64,000 nucleotides of DNA. Source: Diogma glabrata (lineage: Eukaryota > Arthropoda > Insecta > Diptera > Cylindrotomidae). The notes beneath the pieces are model-generated. The model saw only the letters and a program-made list of their open reading frames with translations, was not told the origin of the DNA and made no database searches. Both the position numbers and the translations under genes were made by a program. Below are positions 23,761 to 35,881 of the stretch, one piece after another (position 1 is the stretch's first letter; each line of letters starts with the position of its first letter). The stretch lies in NCBI GenBank assembly GCA_963693315.1, contig OY856188.1, positions 3,098,257 through 3,162,256 of the forward strand, given 5' to 3'.

Positions 23761-23851
23761 CAACATTTGCTTATTGACGTGTATATACTGAAGTTACCAC
23801 TGACATAAACCGGAAATGTCAGTAGTAGCTTCAGTCAATAAGCAAATTTTG
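23761..23851. repeat. Imperfect hairpin, about 90 bp
   Basis: CAACATTTGCTTATTGAC (23761-23778) and CTGAAGTTACCACTGACAT (23788-23806) are inverted at 23816-23834 and 23834-23851 with four or five mismatches. The loop is under 10 bases. It is compatible with a small palindromic element or a hairpin RNA. No expression evidence can be drawn from sequence. Confidence 0.65.
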
Positions 23852-24359
23852 TATGTTTTCCATATACATTGTTTGTTGAATACGCTTCCATCAAATTTAA
23901 TTTTTTTATCAAAATTTGCTCATGACTACAGGGCAAAATTGTGACCAAATATAGATATAAATTATGTTGTGGAAAATAAAAGTAAACAAAATTGATGAAC
24001 GGGAAGTTGGGCTGTACAATTGTTTTGGTGCTTTATGAGCAATCGCACTTAATTTAACACTAAATTAAAATCGGGTCAATACTTTTCGGCTATGCCGTCG
24101 ATAGACTGGCAAACAAACAGACTAAAAAGTGGGATAACATTATGAAATCTCGTGAATTTAATACAGTTTTTTTCCGTGCTAGTGATTATTATTGCTTCTT
24201 TTCCCCCTTTATGCATATTAGTCCAACAACCGATTGCATATCCACAACAAATGTGCTACCATCGATTCACATTTTTCGATTAATTATTTTGGAAAATGCC
24301 AAACGATAAATATATTCTCTACTACAATTTAATGCCTTGACAGCATTCTCAAGACTCTA

Positions 24360-24750
24360 TCGAAAGAGATAGCTTATGAACTGCTCTAGTATCAAAGAAA
24401 AAACCTCATCACTGAATATAATTTGAGCGAAAAATCGTCATCCCCTTGTTGTTCTATAATCCTCTTAACGCTATATGTGTAATTAATAAAGCTTTACTTA
24501 TTGAGTCAGTTGAGCTTTGTAAGCATGCAGATGTAAACCTGCCGTTAGAATACGCTGAAAGGGGCGAATTGATGTTCCTGAAATCCTGAACTTCAGCAAC
24601 ATTTTCACGAACTGCTTCGATTTTTTGTGTTGAATTATTTGTTAACCCATTTCGAACCGAGTTGCAGAAACTATTTTTCAGGATAAAACCGAATACTTTT
24701 TTATAGTAATTTGTAATGAAGCGCTGCTTCGTTGAACAAATCATCGAAGT
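24360..24750 (-). pseudogene. Mariner-like transposase, N-terminal remnant
   Basis: The minus-strand frame from 24744 starts MICSTKQRFITNYYKK and contains TQKIEAVRENVAE, like the helix-turn-helix end of insect mariner-like transposases (the 'T.ENI..VRESV.E' block). A frameshift near 24580 leads to FQRILTAGLHLHAYKAQLTQ, which matches the family's 'L.RIL..DL.LH.YK.QL.Q' block. Further down (about 24390-24410) AQIIFSDE matches the first catalytic Asp motif. Several stops lie between these. The rest of the catalytic domain is not visible. A second, better member is split at 53.9-56.0 kb. Confidence 0.68.
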
Positions 24751-25312
24751 GGCATAGCAGGCCGCGTACCTAGCGAGATTGTTTTAATAGCCCCAAGCTA
24801 GCTTTAGTCCGTGGGGACGAGAAGGAAATCCTGCTGCTCCAGCACAAATAGCTGTGTAGTACGCGTATCGAATTATGAAAACGGATAAAACGAAAAGACA
24901 AGTGAAAGAGATGGGCTTTGACTCTACCAAATTTATCTAACTATTTAAAGAATATTTGAATAATAAGAATTCTAATTGAGAAAAATTAAATGTGATTCAA
25001 CACTTACATGAAGAAAAACTTCAATCCAAAAAAAAACAAAATAATGTGCTTCATCTTTTAGTCTTCCATCTTTGAGAACTGGCAGCACAACAATCAGATA
25101 ATCCAATCAGAAAAATAAGCCAGACAAGAATAATAAGAATAAAAATCAGAGACTAAGAGGCCCTCTATACTTTCACGTATTTATAACAAAAGTAAAGGTG
25201 GGTATTAACGTAAACGATAAGTTTTTTTCTTCAGTTAAATTTTTATCAATTATTTTTTACCCAGTCGAGAAGCGTTTTGGTTTAATTATTTATTTTGCTG
25301 CTTGTGATTATC

Positions 25313-25560
25313 TCACCACCGTGGTGGCTCTGCCAAGCGCATCATAACAAAATACCGCGTTCTCTCAAACTTCTGGTCATCATCCATATTCTCCATATAC
25401 TCGTTTATCAATAAATGGCTCCCTGTGACCATTACCTTGAAATCAATTTGACTCAATGTTTTTTCATTCTTATATTTTGCGATGAGACAATGCAACTTCC
25501 ATGCAATGACCATGGAGAATTAAGTGGAGATCCATAGCGACCAATATCACTTCTGACCAC
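25313..25560 (-). pseudogene. piggyBac-like transposase C-terminal remnant
   Basis: The minus strand reads IRGQK, a stop, YWSLW, and then MVIAWKLHCLIAKYKNEK and LSQIDFKVMVT. This matches the 'I.GKKWYW.L' and 'NAWKLH......LSQLDFR' segments near the end of the piggyBac (PGBD) catalytic region. The Trp of KWYW is replaced by a stop. Neither the catalytic Asp residues nor the cysteine-rich tail can be found. The remnant ends within 100 bases of the large inverted-repeat cluster, which may have removed the rest. Confidence 0.65.
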
Positions 25561-26330
25561 GAATGTTCACACGGTCAAAAAAAATTATTTAAAAAATTAT
25601 TTCGTCAATAAAATTTTATGCGAAGGCACCGTTCGTTATTTGATATTCAAAATTGACAATTACTTCGATCTGAAAGACCTAAGTATTACATTCATGAGCT
25701 CAAAGTGAAATTCTTACCCCACTTTTTTTGCAATTCTCGACGTTTTAGGACCTACTGATTCTATAAAAGCAAAAAAAAAATGTATGTCTGTCTGTCGGCC
25801 AGCCGGCCGTTCTGCCGTCATTACCTACGCTGCAGGAAAAAGCGCTGGAGGGATTTCAAAAAATTTTTTCTAAAAATAGGTATACTCAAGGGACAGGTCC
25901 GAAAGGACGCTGTGTTCGATAACTCTACCGGAAGTGTGTCAAAAAAATCATTATGTGTGTCAAAAATAGCAAATTTTCATATTTTTGGCTTAAAAAACTT
26001 TCATTTTAAGTGATTACGAGTAGGAACACTGAATTTGGAGAAATCTTGGTATGTGAGATCAAAAACTAGACGATTGCATTATAAGTTTGTCAAAAAAATG
26101 TTGTCAAGTGTGTCAAAAGAAAGATTTTTATTTATTTTTTTACCCAATTTTTTGGAAAAAAATAGAATTGTTTGAAATGAAATTTTATTATTATTATAGA
26201 GAATTATGGCATTATAAGTTTGTCAAAAATAATGTCAAGTGTGTCAAAAAAAGATTTCATTTATTTTTTTAGCCAATTTTTTGGGAAAAAAAATGTAGCT
26301 GTTTTTATGACGTAAATGTAATTGAAAAAT

Positions 26331-26480
26331 ATGGAGGGGCTGAAATCTCAAGCTCTGAGATATCAAGACTTCGGTCTGGGTTAAGGATTTTGGTATAGTT
26401 TTCGGCAAAAAACTTTTATGAGGACATGGTTTTTAGTTTTGGGCAGCGATGTATATCAAACATAGCTCTTTGTTAAAGTA
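26331..26480 (+). repeat. GGAGGGGCTGAAATCTC module
   Basis: The module starts ATGGAGGGGCTGAAATCTCA, contains CTCTGAGATATCAAGACTTC and continues with CGGTCTGGG. The same module opens the element at 48027, and its inverse closes the cluster at 29383-29426. It contains a small palindrome around ATCTCA...TGAGAT. Confidence 0.8.
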
Positions 26481-26539
26481 CAAGTATGTTTTTATCTCTG
26501 TTTAGAAATTTATTACAAAACTAACACGAAACATCAATA

Positions 26540-27250
26540 CGTTGCCGGAAAATTATAATCAAAATTCCAAAAATATTGTTACATTAAATAAAATCAAACT
26601 TTTTTCAAAATCCCATAAATATTCCAAAAATTAGAATAAAATCAAATATTTAAACTTTTTCTAAATCCCAATAATATTATAAAAATTCTTAAAAATTCAA
26701 ACTTTCCAAAATTCTAAAAATATTGCAAAAATTATTACAAAATCAAAAATTGCAATTTTTTCAAAATTCCAAAAACTATAATAAAATCAAAAATTCAAAA
26801 TTTTTCAAAATTCTAAAAATATTCCAAAAATTCTTACAAAATCAAAAAATGAAACTTTTTCAAAATTCTAATAATATTGCAAAAATTATAACAAAATCAA
26901 AAATTGAAACTCTTTTTCAAAATTCCAAAAATATTCCAAAAATTAGAATAAAATCAAATATTTAAACTTTTTCTAAATCCCAATAACATTCCAAAAATTC
27001 TTAAAAATTCAAACTTTTTCCAAAATTCTTAAAATATTGCAAAAATTATTACAAAATCGAAAATTGAAACTTTTTTCAAAATTTCAAAAATTATAATAAA
27101 ATCAAAAATTTAAAATTTTTCGAAATTCTAAAAATATTCCAGAAATTCTTACAAAATCGAAAATTAAAACTTTTTCCAAAATTCTAAAAATATTGCAAAA
27201 ATTATTACAAAATCAAAAATATAAACTTTTTTCAAAATTCCAAAATACAT
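26540..27250 (+). repeat. AT-rich tandem array, unit roughly 50-60 bp
   Basis: The phrases AAAATTCCAAAAATATTCC, AAAAATTATTACAAAATC and AAAAATTGAAACTTTTTC recur in order with varying spacing, giving about a dozen degenerate units. The inverse array lies at 28880-29350, and another direct array at 48245-48650. A plus-strand frame at 26723-26965 (QNSKNIAKI-like) is only the translation of the repeat. Confidence 0.8.
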
Positions 27251-28059
27251 TAACGTCATTTACGCTACATTTTTTTCCCGAAAAATTGGCTAAAAAATCA
27301 ATGAAATCATTTTTTGACACGCTTGACTTTATTTTTTTGACAAACTTATAATGCCATAATTATCTATAATAATAATATATTTCCATGTCATACATATTAT
27401 AAATTTTATTTTTCCAAAAAATTGGGTAAAAAAATAAATAAACTTTCTTTTGACACACTTGACAACATTTTTTGACAAACTTATAATGCCATAGTTCTCA
27501 ATAATAATAAAAAAAATTTCATTTCAAACAAAATTTTAATTTAATTTTTTCCCAGAAAATTGGGTAAAAAAATCCAAAAAATTTTTCTTTTGACACACTT
27601 GACAACATTTTTTTGACAAACTTATAATGCAATAATCTAGATTTTGGTCTCACATACCAATCCCGACCATCAAGATTTCTCCAAATTCAATGTTTCTACT
27701 CGTAATCACTTAAAATGAACGTTTTTTAACCAAAAAATATGCAAATTTCCTTGTTTTGACACACTTGACGATTTTTTGACACACTTCCGGTACAGTTATC
27801 AAACACATCGTCCTTTCGGCTCTTCCCATTGAGTAAACCTATTTTTAGAAAAAAAAAATTTTGAAATCCGTTCAGCGGTTTTCTAGATTTCGTCGGTTGT
27901 GACGGACGGCCGGCCGGCAGACAGACACACATTTTTTTTTTTTTTTGCTTTTTTAGAATCAGTATGTCCTAAAACGTCGAGAAATGCCAAAAAAAGTGGG
28001 GGTAAGAATTCCACTTTGAGCTCATGAATGTAATACTTAGGTCTTTCAGACCGAAGTAA

Positions 28060-28872
28060 AAAGACCGAAGTAAAAATAAATGAAATCATTTTCTTGACAC
28101 ACTTGACAACATTTTTTGGACAAACTTATGATGCCATAATTCTCAATATAATAATAATAAAAAAAATTCATATCAAACAAATGAATTTTATTTTTTTCCA
28201 AAAAATTGGGTTAAAAAAAATAAAAATCTTCCTTTTGACACACTTGACAACATTTTTTTGACAAACTTATAATGCCATAATTCTCAATAATAATAAATAA
28301 AAAAGTTTCATATCAAACAAATAATTTTTTTTATTTCATTTTATTTTCCAAAAAATTGTGTAAAAAAATAAATAAAAATATTTCTTTTGACACACTTGAC
28401 AACATTTTTTTGACAAACTTATAATGCAATAATCTAGATTTTGGTCTCACATACCAATCCCGACCATCAAGATTTCTCCAAATTCAATGTTCCTACTCGT
28501 TATCACTTAAAATGAACGTTTTTTAAGCAAAAAATATGCAAATTTCCTTGTTTTGACACACTTGACGATTTTTTTGACACACTTCCGGTACAGTTATCGA
28601 ACACATCGTCCTTTCGGCTCTTACCATTGAGTGTACCTATTTTTAGAATTCAAAATTTTTCAAATCCCTTCAGCCGTTTTCTAGATTTCGTCGGTTGTGA
28701 CGGACGGCCGGACGGACGGCCGGACGGCCGACAGACAGACATACATTTTTTTTTTTTTTGCTTTTTAAGAACCAGTAGGTCCTAAAACGTCGAGAAATTC
28801 CAAAAAAAGTGGGGGTAAGAATTTCACTTTGAGCTCATGAATGTAATACTTAGGTCTTTCAGACCGAAGTAA
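28060..28872. mobile_element. Second right arm of the foldback family
   Basis: Directly after the first terminus and a short duplicated GACCGAAGTAAAA, the arm sequence starts again: three TTTTGACACACTTGACAAC units, the core, the GC box (CGGACGGACGGCCGGACGG) and the terminus ending CAGACCGAAGTAA at 28872. It is about as similar to 27250-28059 as both are to the left arm, suggesting tandem duplication or insertion of a second copy. Confidence 0.78.
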
Positions 28873-29426
28873 TTACAGAATTTTGGAAACAGTTTGAATT
28901 TTTAAGAATTTTTGGAATATTATTGGAATTTGATTTTATTCTAATATTTGGAATATTTTTAGAATTTTGAAAAAAGTCAATTTTTAATTTTTATATAATT
29001 TCTGCAATATTTTTAGAATTTTGAAAAAAATAGAATTTTTGAATTTTATATACATATATTTAGAATTTGGAAAAAAGTTTCATTTTTTGATTTTGTAAGA
29101 ATTTTTGGAATATTTTTATAATTTTGAAAAATTTTAAATTTTTGATTTTATTATAATTTTTCGAATTTTGAAAAAAGTTAGAATTTTTGATTTTTCAATA
29201 ATTTTTGCAATTTTTTTTAGAATTTTGGAAGTTTGAATTTTTAAGAATTTTTGGAATATTATTGGAATTTAGAAAAAGTTTAAATATTTGATTTTATTCT
29301 AATTTTTGGAATATTTTTGGAATTTTGAAAAAAGTTTGATTCTATTTAATTTAACAATATTTTTGGAAATTTGGATGAAATATGAAGTCTTGATATCTCA
29401 GAGCTGTGAGATTTCAGCCCCTCCAT
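28873..29426 (-). repeat. Inverse copy of the AT-rich array and closing module
   Basis: 28880-29350 holds the reverse complement of the 26.5-27.2 kb array (TTTTTGGAATATTTTTAGAA units). 29383-29426 is the reverse complement of 26331-26372, ending in CCCCTCCAT. With 26331 this makes a second inverted-repeat pair, interleaved with the 25660/28059 pair. Confidence 0.78.
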
Positions 29427-29432
29427 ATTTTC

Positions 29433-31845
29433 GAATTTTTAATTGTATGCAAAACCAACACTAAAAAATTATGCGTATTAATACACAACTTGACGTCACA
29501 ATTTGTGAGTTTTTTCACAATTAGAAAATTCCATAATCGCAGCACTGGCCTACCTTAATCCTGTGGTATTATTAGAAGATTTTTACTCTTCCGTCATAAT
29601 TTTATTGCTCATCCTTTTGTGGATGAATTTAGTTCCTAATCTACAAATGAATTGCAACTCACGAAAGATGTTGTTGCACCCTTGATTGCGGTCTCCTTGA
29701 GGATGAATTTGTCGGTCTCTTCATTACCAGCGATACTCATATGAAAAGCTATCCAGTAATCTATTAATTTGTTACAATTACCAAGCATGTTTTAGTACAG
29801 TTTTAGTTTATTTTTGTGTACCAACTTCCGGTTAAAAAAGTTTTTTTTGAATTTTTTAAGGGGCTTATCCCAGCTGTAGCCCACAGTTACAAATCAATTT
29901 TTACGAAACGTTGGTTAGATTTTATTAGCTTTTGGGTACATTGGACAAAGGGGTGAGAGGTTCACCATTGATTTTCTCAACAGGCTATTTTTTTCAATTT
30001 TTTTTTATGTTTGTCGATAGCATACGACATTCGTTCGTGAAATAATTTTGATCACACTTTGCCAAAAGATGTAAATATGTATGCAAGGAGGTGATTTTTG
30101 AGCGATATTGAACAAAACTGTGGGGGTCTCGTTTTTTGAAAGACAAATTTGATGAATTTGGTACATAAGCATTTAGTCCGGTTCACAAAAGTCCCGCATT
30201 CCAACTTCTAGTTTTTTATTTTCGATAAAAATTTTTTTTTGCACTTTTTTGCATTTTTTTTGCATTTTTTCATTGTTTTTATGAATGCTATTATAGTCTA
30301 CAATAATGAAATGATTATGGTAAAATATGATCATGATGTATAGATAGTGATCAGTATTTTGAGCTCATAGACCAAAGTTGTTTGAATTCCACCATACAAC
30401 TGCAGCTGTCGTTTCTCACTTTATGTTTAAAGTTTAGTGGAAGCATACAGACTTCGTTCATAATACAATTTTGATGACACTTTTACAAAAGATAGAGATT
30501 TGATCGACACAAAAAAGTGAGGATACTGGAGTAAGTGATAGAGACCTTCCGAGCATCTGTTTATTTGAAACTTCAATAATAATTTCGGTTTCTCGCCTTC
30601 TCGCCAATAAAAATTTTGTTCAACCGTTTGATTCGTAGAACAGAATTAATTTCTTTATTGAACTTTGATGAAACTAGCAATGCAGTTTTATATGAGAAGG
30701 AACTGATAAGGCCTCCTCTTTTATAATTAGAACTACGTGTTTTAGTTAGTCATTAATTAAAGTATTTTATGGATATAAGCTCACCATATTTTAAGAGTTG
30801 TGGTGAAATTTTGTGAAGTCAGTTAAGCCTCAGCGTCGCCAATAATTTTGCTTGTTTTATTCCGCAAAAAAAATTTGTACGCTATATGGTTTTCGTTCAT
30901 GAAGAATTTTGATCAAACTCTAATTAAATTGCTGAATTTGATATTAAAAATTTATATTTTGAATTTTAAAAGTATATCTAAATTATGATAGAAAATAGAA
31001 GGTTTTCAGCACCTGCTTCTTGTCGTTCGCTACACTACACCATCAAATCAAACTAATTTTTTAAAATGTTATTTTTTTTCTATTTACACAAAACCGTTGT
31101 TACCCTTCTTTTATGTACATGGATTAAATAAATGTTAGATTGAAGCGGTCTTGTTTTTTCTTGTATCGACAAATTTACTCTAATTCATTCAAACTATACT
31201 ATTATAAAAAGATCTGATCTTTTATAATAATCTTCCACCTTAAGAATTAACCTAAAACCCAGAATTTTATAACATTAAATTAAAATAATCCAATATGTAT
31301 ATAAAAGTAAGTATCAACCGTTAACATAATCTATGTTTTCTCTAGTTCAATATTAATGATTAACTACAAATTATTTTAATTTGGTAAATTTTTCTTCAAA
31401 CCTTTACAGTTCAATAAGGTTATATATTTTTCTTTTAACCTATAACGTAGGGCAACAAAAATCATAATATTGAGATAATCATTGGGTCAATTATTTTAAT
31501 CAAATTAAAAAAAATTTCTTGTACAAATTATATTATTTTAATTTGAAGTTATTTTTAGTAAGAATCGCTTGGAATTTGGAATTTCGCGATATAATTAAGT
31601 TCAATTGGAGTTGAGAATGAAAATCGATGTATGGAAAGTGTAGTGAATTTGCTTAATATTAGAACACTTTCAAAAACCTATAAATAAGATTTCGTATGAT
31701 CAATTTATTAAATTTGGTAAGATTCGAATTTTTATTTCTTATGAACGAGCTAGATAATGAGTCAGATATGTATATAAAAATTAGGTTAAAATTAATTGGA
31801 TAATATTGTATTAAATCTTGTGGGAAACTAAAAACTTAATAACTT
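29433..31845. other. Unassigned stretch with three spaced degenerate repeats
   Basis: There is no coding similarity. The phrase 'TTCGTTC.T.A..AATTTTGATCA', followed by an A-rich AAAAGAT, occurs at about 30017-30070, 30437-30492 and 30878-30921, roughly 420-440 bases apart. The whole segment may be three decayed units of a longer repeat. Confidence 0.45.
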
Positions 31846-32238
31846 CCCGAGCAGAAATTAGTTGGGGAAAGCCTGCATACAGTCAGGGCGTGATCTGGAT
31901 CAGATAGGGAAAACCCTATTAGGGCAATCTGACGTGGGCCTGTTCCGGACCTGAATTAGAATACCCTTTTAGGGCTAAGCTTATTTGGATATATCCGGCC
32001 CTAATTCGATTTTTCGTATCTGACCCCTAGTTGGGAAATCTGATCAGGGCCTGATACAAAATGCCTTACTAGGGTTTGCCCTATTTAATATTATACGGAA
32101 AACTTGATCAGTGACTGTTCCGTTTTTCCCAATCAGGGCCTGATTGGGCAATAGCGTTACACTCATGATCAGGGCCCTATCAAACTAGGGCTTACCTGAT
32201 CAGGGCCGTATTTGAGCCCTAAGAAATTTCTGCTCGGG
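31846..32238. mobile_element. Complete short inverted-repeat element, TGATCAGG family
   Basis: The 393-bp element is bounded by CCCGAGCAGAAATTAG on the left and AGAAATTTCTGCTCGGG on the right. The interior is packed with quasi-palindromic units (CTGATCAGGGCC, CCCTAATTAGGG-like, AGGGCAAACC). It has no frame. Target duplication is unclear: the flanks AACTT and TTAGT do not match. Partial relatives occur at 9763-9920, 13285-13560, 34834-34955 and 44838-45062. It is a MITE by form; superfamily unknown. Confidence 0.82.
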
Positions 32239-32239
32239 T

Positions 32240-34833
32240 TAGTTCATATAATTTTATATTGGTTATTTTTTCCTTAGATGGGCTACAGTTATAACGATAT
32301 TACAGTTTCAATTAATAGCGTTTTATCCGCAACCGACATAGTTGGGTTTTTCACTTTCGATTACTTTTGTTTTATAAAACTTTATGTTCGTCTGTAGTCT
32401 ACAATTAAAAAATTATTTCGATAAAACTTTGCTTCATCGTCCAGGTCAACATGAAACATGGCGTTGGATATCTTGCTGCACATTTTGCGGATCTGCTGAA
32501 CTGTTTATTTTAAACTTCAATCATTTCTAATCCTAACATTTAATTCTGTGCAAACCTGATGTATAAGGATTGTAATATTCACTTTGTAAATGCTAGAACA
32601 CTATGTTTCCAGAACTGGTGTTGACGTCTGTCTATGTATCACCGTCGTCGACATTTTTATCAGACTAAGTTGATTTCCGTTTTCTTGAAATTTAAATTGT
32701 GTTCGAGCTCTAGTTTTGATCTAGTTTTTGTTTAAATATTCTGACATAACATTGCACCATTACGCTACTACCTACCTCTACTACGTACGGAAATTTCATA
32801 AAAATTTTATTGTGAAGAATAGTTGATAAAAAACATGCATATGCTCAATTACCATACATAAGAAAACAAACAAACTAATTAATCTTCTCAAGGAATTTAA
32901 AAAAAGAAAATAAAATTCGTCTACGATACGGAAGGAGTAATTTGAGTCTGCTTTTGTATCATCATCTATATATAATCTATATCATGATTAGAAATATTTT
33001 TGATTTAATTTCATAAAAATAAAAATTTACATTCACTTAATAATTTTTAAACAATTGAAAGTTTTTTCTAAATTTTATTTTTTTTTCTATTGACATTCCA
33101 ATATTGGTTTTTGTGTTAAATAATTTACAAAAACCAATATCAAAAACTTAACAAAACTTTTACTCTAAGAACTCTTCAGTGCATTTATATTCGAGACTAT
33201 TTGCTTCGGCTCGTTGCACCACAAAACACTTTTCAACTTATAAATTCACTCTTGTTTCGAGTTTAATAATTAAACGTTAAAATTTTTAGTTATAATTAAA
33301 TAAAATATCTAAAGTTCAGTTTTCTTTCTATTTCAAGCTCCTATAGCTTCTATTACACATTTTTTTCGTAACCTTTCTTTTAAAATCGTTACAGAATGAG
33401 AATTATTTTTATATTGCAAAACCAAAATAATCATGATTTTTAATTGAACAATGTTTGAATTAAAAGGAAGGCAAATATATTATGCTAAAACATAATGAAC
33501 TAATTTCAAAACAAAATAGACCTACAGTAGATTAGTATAATGTAAACATTTTTATATGCTTATTTTGATGTGGAACTGGAACTGCAATGTCGGAGAGTTT
33601 GAGTCGATGTTCTACAAATTGAAGAAAATGTTGCGTAAAATTCTTTCTTTGAAAATAACAATTATAAAAATTTCCAAACTATTTTTTACATAGATTTAGT
33701 ACCTCTTGGTGATAATATGAACTTCATTAATACCATTGTAAATTGTGATTCATATTTTTAATCTACTGTAAACAAGAATTAATAATCAACATAAAACTTC
33801 AATCATAAATAATTTAACACAAACTTGTAAGTTCAATTTATGTAAAACGCGATATAAATCACAAACAAATACAATTGAGTTAGTGTACATAAATCTTAAA
33901 GAAAAAGAACGCAATAACACGATCATATCAGATCATTGAACGATTCTTCACCTTATTTCCGATACAAGAAAGACCTTTCACAACATTGTTTTATTATAAT
34001 CATTACATATTGTGTGATATCTACACTCTACAGTTATGACACAATAGAAAACTCAATAATTTTTTTTTTATAATTTTTTAAACTCTTAGAAGATTTGAAC
34101 TATGAGATATATACAAATTTTTTTTTTTGACTCTACATGGAAAAAAATTATTTTAAGAATTCAAATTTCATAAAAACAAAACAAAATTTAAAAATAAGTT
34201 AAATATTTGATTTATTTTTAAATTATGATTAATGTTAAAAACAAAAAATTATTTTTAAAATTTAAAATTATTATAAATAACAAAGAAGAAATTATTATTA
34301 TTAGTGGACATAGTTGTGAAAAGAAAAGTATTTGAAATAAAAACAAATATTAAAATGTCAAACTTAAAATAAAAAAATGGAAATAAAATTATATTAAACC
34401 AATAAATAAAAAAAAAATATGTGAACTAATTAGGTTTAAAGTTTTCATTTCTATAAGAAGATAAATAAATAAAACATAACCGAAACGAGGAGAGTAAGAA
34501 AATGTTTCAAAATATATTTTTACGACGAGTAAATCAGAATTTTGTAAATTATGATACGATTTTTATTAAATTAATGTAGAGTAGTTTTGGTAACGATAAA
34601 ATCCGCTGCGTAGCAGTAACGTAATCATTCATTACGTACTAGTGCAAAAATTATTTAACCGTGTGTTTAGAAAAATCGTTTGTTTTTTTAATTAGTATCT
34701 TAGGCACCTTCTATAATCTATATATAGTTACAAAAATCAAATTTTTGCGCTATAGTGTCGCTTATACAGACTATTTTATTATTGTACCGTAGTAATACTT
34801 GCACAATATCTCGATTAGCAATTTATTAGGACT
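32240..34833. other. AT-rich noncoding stretch
   Basis: Nothing recognised. There are long A- and T-rich runs (for example 34060-34440), and a local inverted pair AATATTGGTTTTTGT / ACAAAAACCAATAT at about 33102-33142, which is a 14-bp stem. Confidence 0.45.
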
Positions 34834-34955
34834 CAAACAGGGCTCTGTTCATGTTTGTCCTAATTGGGATCAGGCATTGAAAGAACAGCCCTGATCATGA
34901 GTGTTACGCTTTTTCCTATCAGGTTCTGATTAAGATAACCGGATCAGGTTCTCAT
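34834..34955. mobile_element. Fragment of the TGATCAGG short repeat family
   Basis: GGGATCAGGCATTG, CAGCCCTGATCATGAGTGTT and ACCGGATCAGG match the interior of the 31846-32238 copy. Termini are absent. Confidence 0.6.
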
Positions 34956-35560
34956 TGGGATTGCCAAGCCAGAGACCAAACCTGGGCCAAGCGCGCGTAA
35001 CAGCTTTTGGGGACTTGAGCAAGCCTTAATATTTTCAAACGGTCCAAGCTTGAACCAAGTTCCCAAGTCTGGCAAATCAGACCAATTTTTTCGGAGAAGA
35101 GTGGAATTGAATAAGCAAGAAATGCAAAGGGATAGTAGAGGAAAAGGAAGGATATGTGTAAAGAGGATGGTAAAATAGTGGATTCTAGAGAGTTCCATAA
35201 AGAGGTCATTCGTGGGAAAAAAGACGAGATATATTGCTCAGTTTGGCCAAAGAATAGTTGAAGCGACTGCTCATGGGAGTTTACTGCTAGACGAGAGAGC
35301 TCCGATATTGCGTCTATAATCGAGGGTATTCAAAGAGTCCGGTAAATTAGCATCATCAATTAACTTGCATGGCCGGCGTTGAATTCTATCTAATGGGACT
35401 AAATGAGTTTTTGCTGCTTCGCTCATACATGAGAATTATGCTCCATATGTAAGGTGACCAGATTTTAACTTCGAAATTGTCATCGCCTCAACGGCGTAAT
35501 CGATAGCGTGTCTGCCTAAGGATTTGAATAAGGCACTGAAGAGGAAGGTTCCAATTCATC
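34956..35560 (-). pseudogene. LINE reverse transcriptase C-terminal remnant
   Basis: Across several minus-strand frames the blocks run, from about 35480 to 34950: a 'PYGAYCSHVWGG'-like stretch, LLDRIQRRPCKLID-like residues, then a 'TSLWNSLESTILP' motif (35200-35160). These correspond to the tail of CR1/jockey-type LINE polymerases, '.Y..YCSHIW.GAP...L..LD..Q.RA..LI' and 'LWNSLP..VFP'. Frameshifts and stops are frequent, so the match is by pattern only. The better-preserved LINE at 61.3-62.6 kb has the same order. The repeat shared with 7.14 kb sits at its 3' end. Confidence 0.6.
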
Positions 35561-35881
35561 CGAAAATGTAAAGTGGAGTTTTTTCTGAACAACTTCCAAC
35601 CATACCTTTGAATTATAAAAATTTCGATTACTTCTTTACTCACTGAGTTTAATTGATCTTAAAAATCCTTAATATATTGTAATATTCTTTCTGCGGGATC
35701 TGATATTCTGGATCTGCCACAAAATCAATAAAAGCTCTCAACCGACAGGATGCCTCATTATTATCTGCAGAAGGAATCCCAAAATTTCTATTCCAATCTT
35801 GGCAGAAAAACAAATTCGGAAGTATGTAATCTACAAATTGTTATTTGAAATACAATCCACTATCCAAGGAAATGGATATTG

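Larger units (their letters stand above)
25660..28059. mobile_element. Foldback-type element, full palindromic copy
   Basis: Inverted ends read TTACTTCGRTCTGAAAGACC inward from 25660 and from 28059; the terminus itself can fold (GGTCTgaaAGACC). Each arm holds, in order: CATTCATGAGCTCAAAGTG, CTTACCCCCACTTTTTT, CGACGTTTTAGGACC, a poly-A run, a GC box with GACAGACAG and CCGGCC, the core with ACCGGAAGTGTGTC, and two or three units of about 140 bp built on TTTGTCAAAAAAATGTTGTC / AAGTGTGTCAAAAGAAAG. The arms are joined by a 900-bp AT-rich centre (26331-27250). No transposase is present. It has the geometry of foldback elements; the mobilising enzyme is unknown. Confidence 0.82.

Noticed and set aside
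24770..24860. GC-richer segment considered as a tRNA gene
   Set aside because: No B-box GGTTCGAATCC-like sequence and no cloverleaf could be drawn.
26087..26965. Plus-strand frames rich in KNYNKIKNSKFFK
   Set aside because: They are translations of the AT-rich tandem array and the 140-bp units, not genes.
26540..27250. Array of similar AT-rich units considered as a CRISPR-like array
   Set aside because: Units are degenerate, with no constant repeat and unique spacers, in a eukaryotic transposon context.
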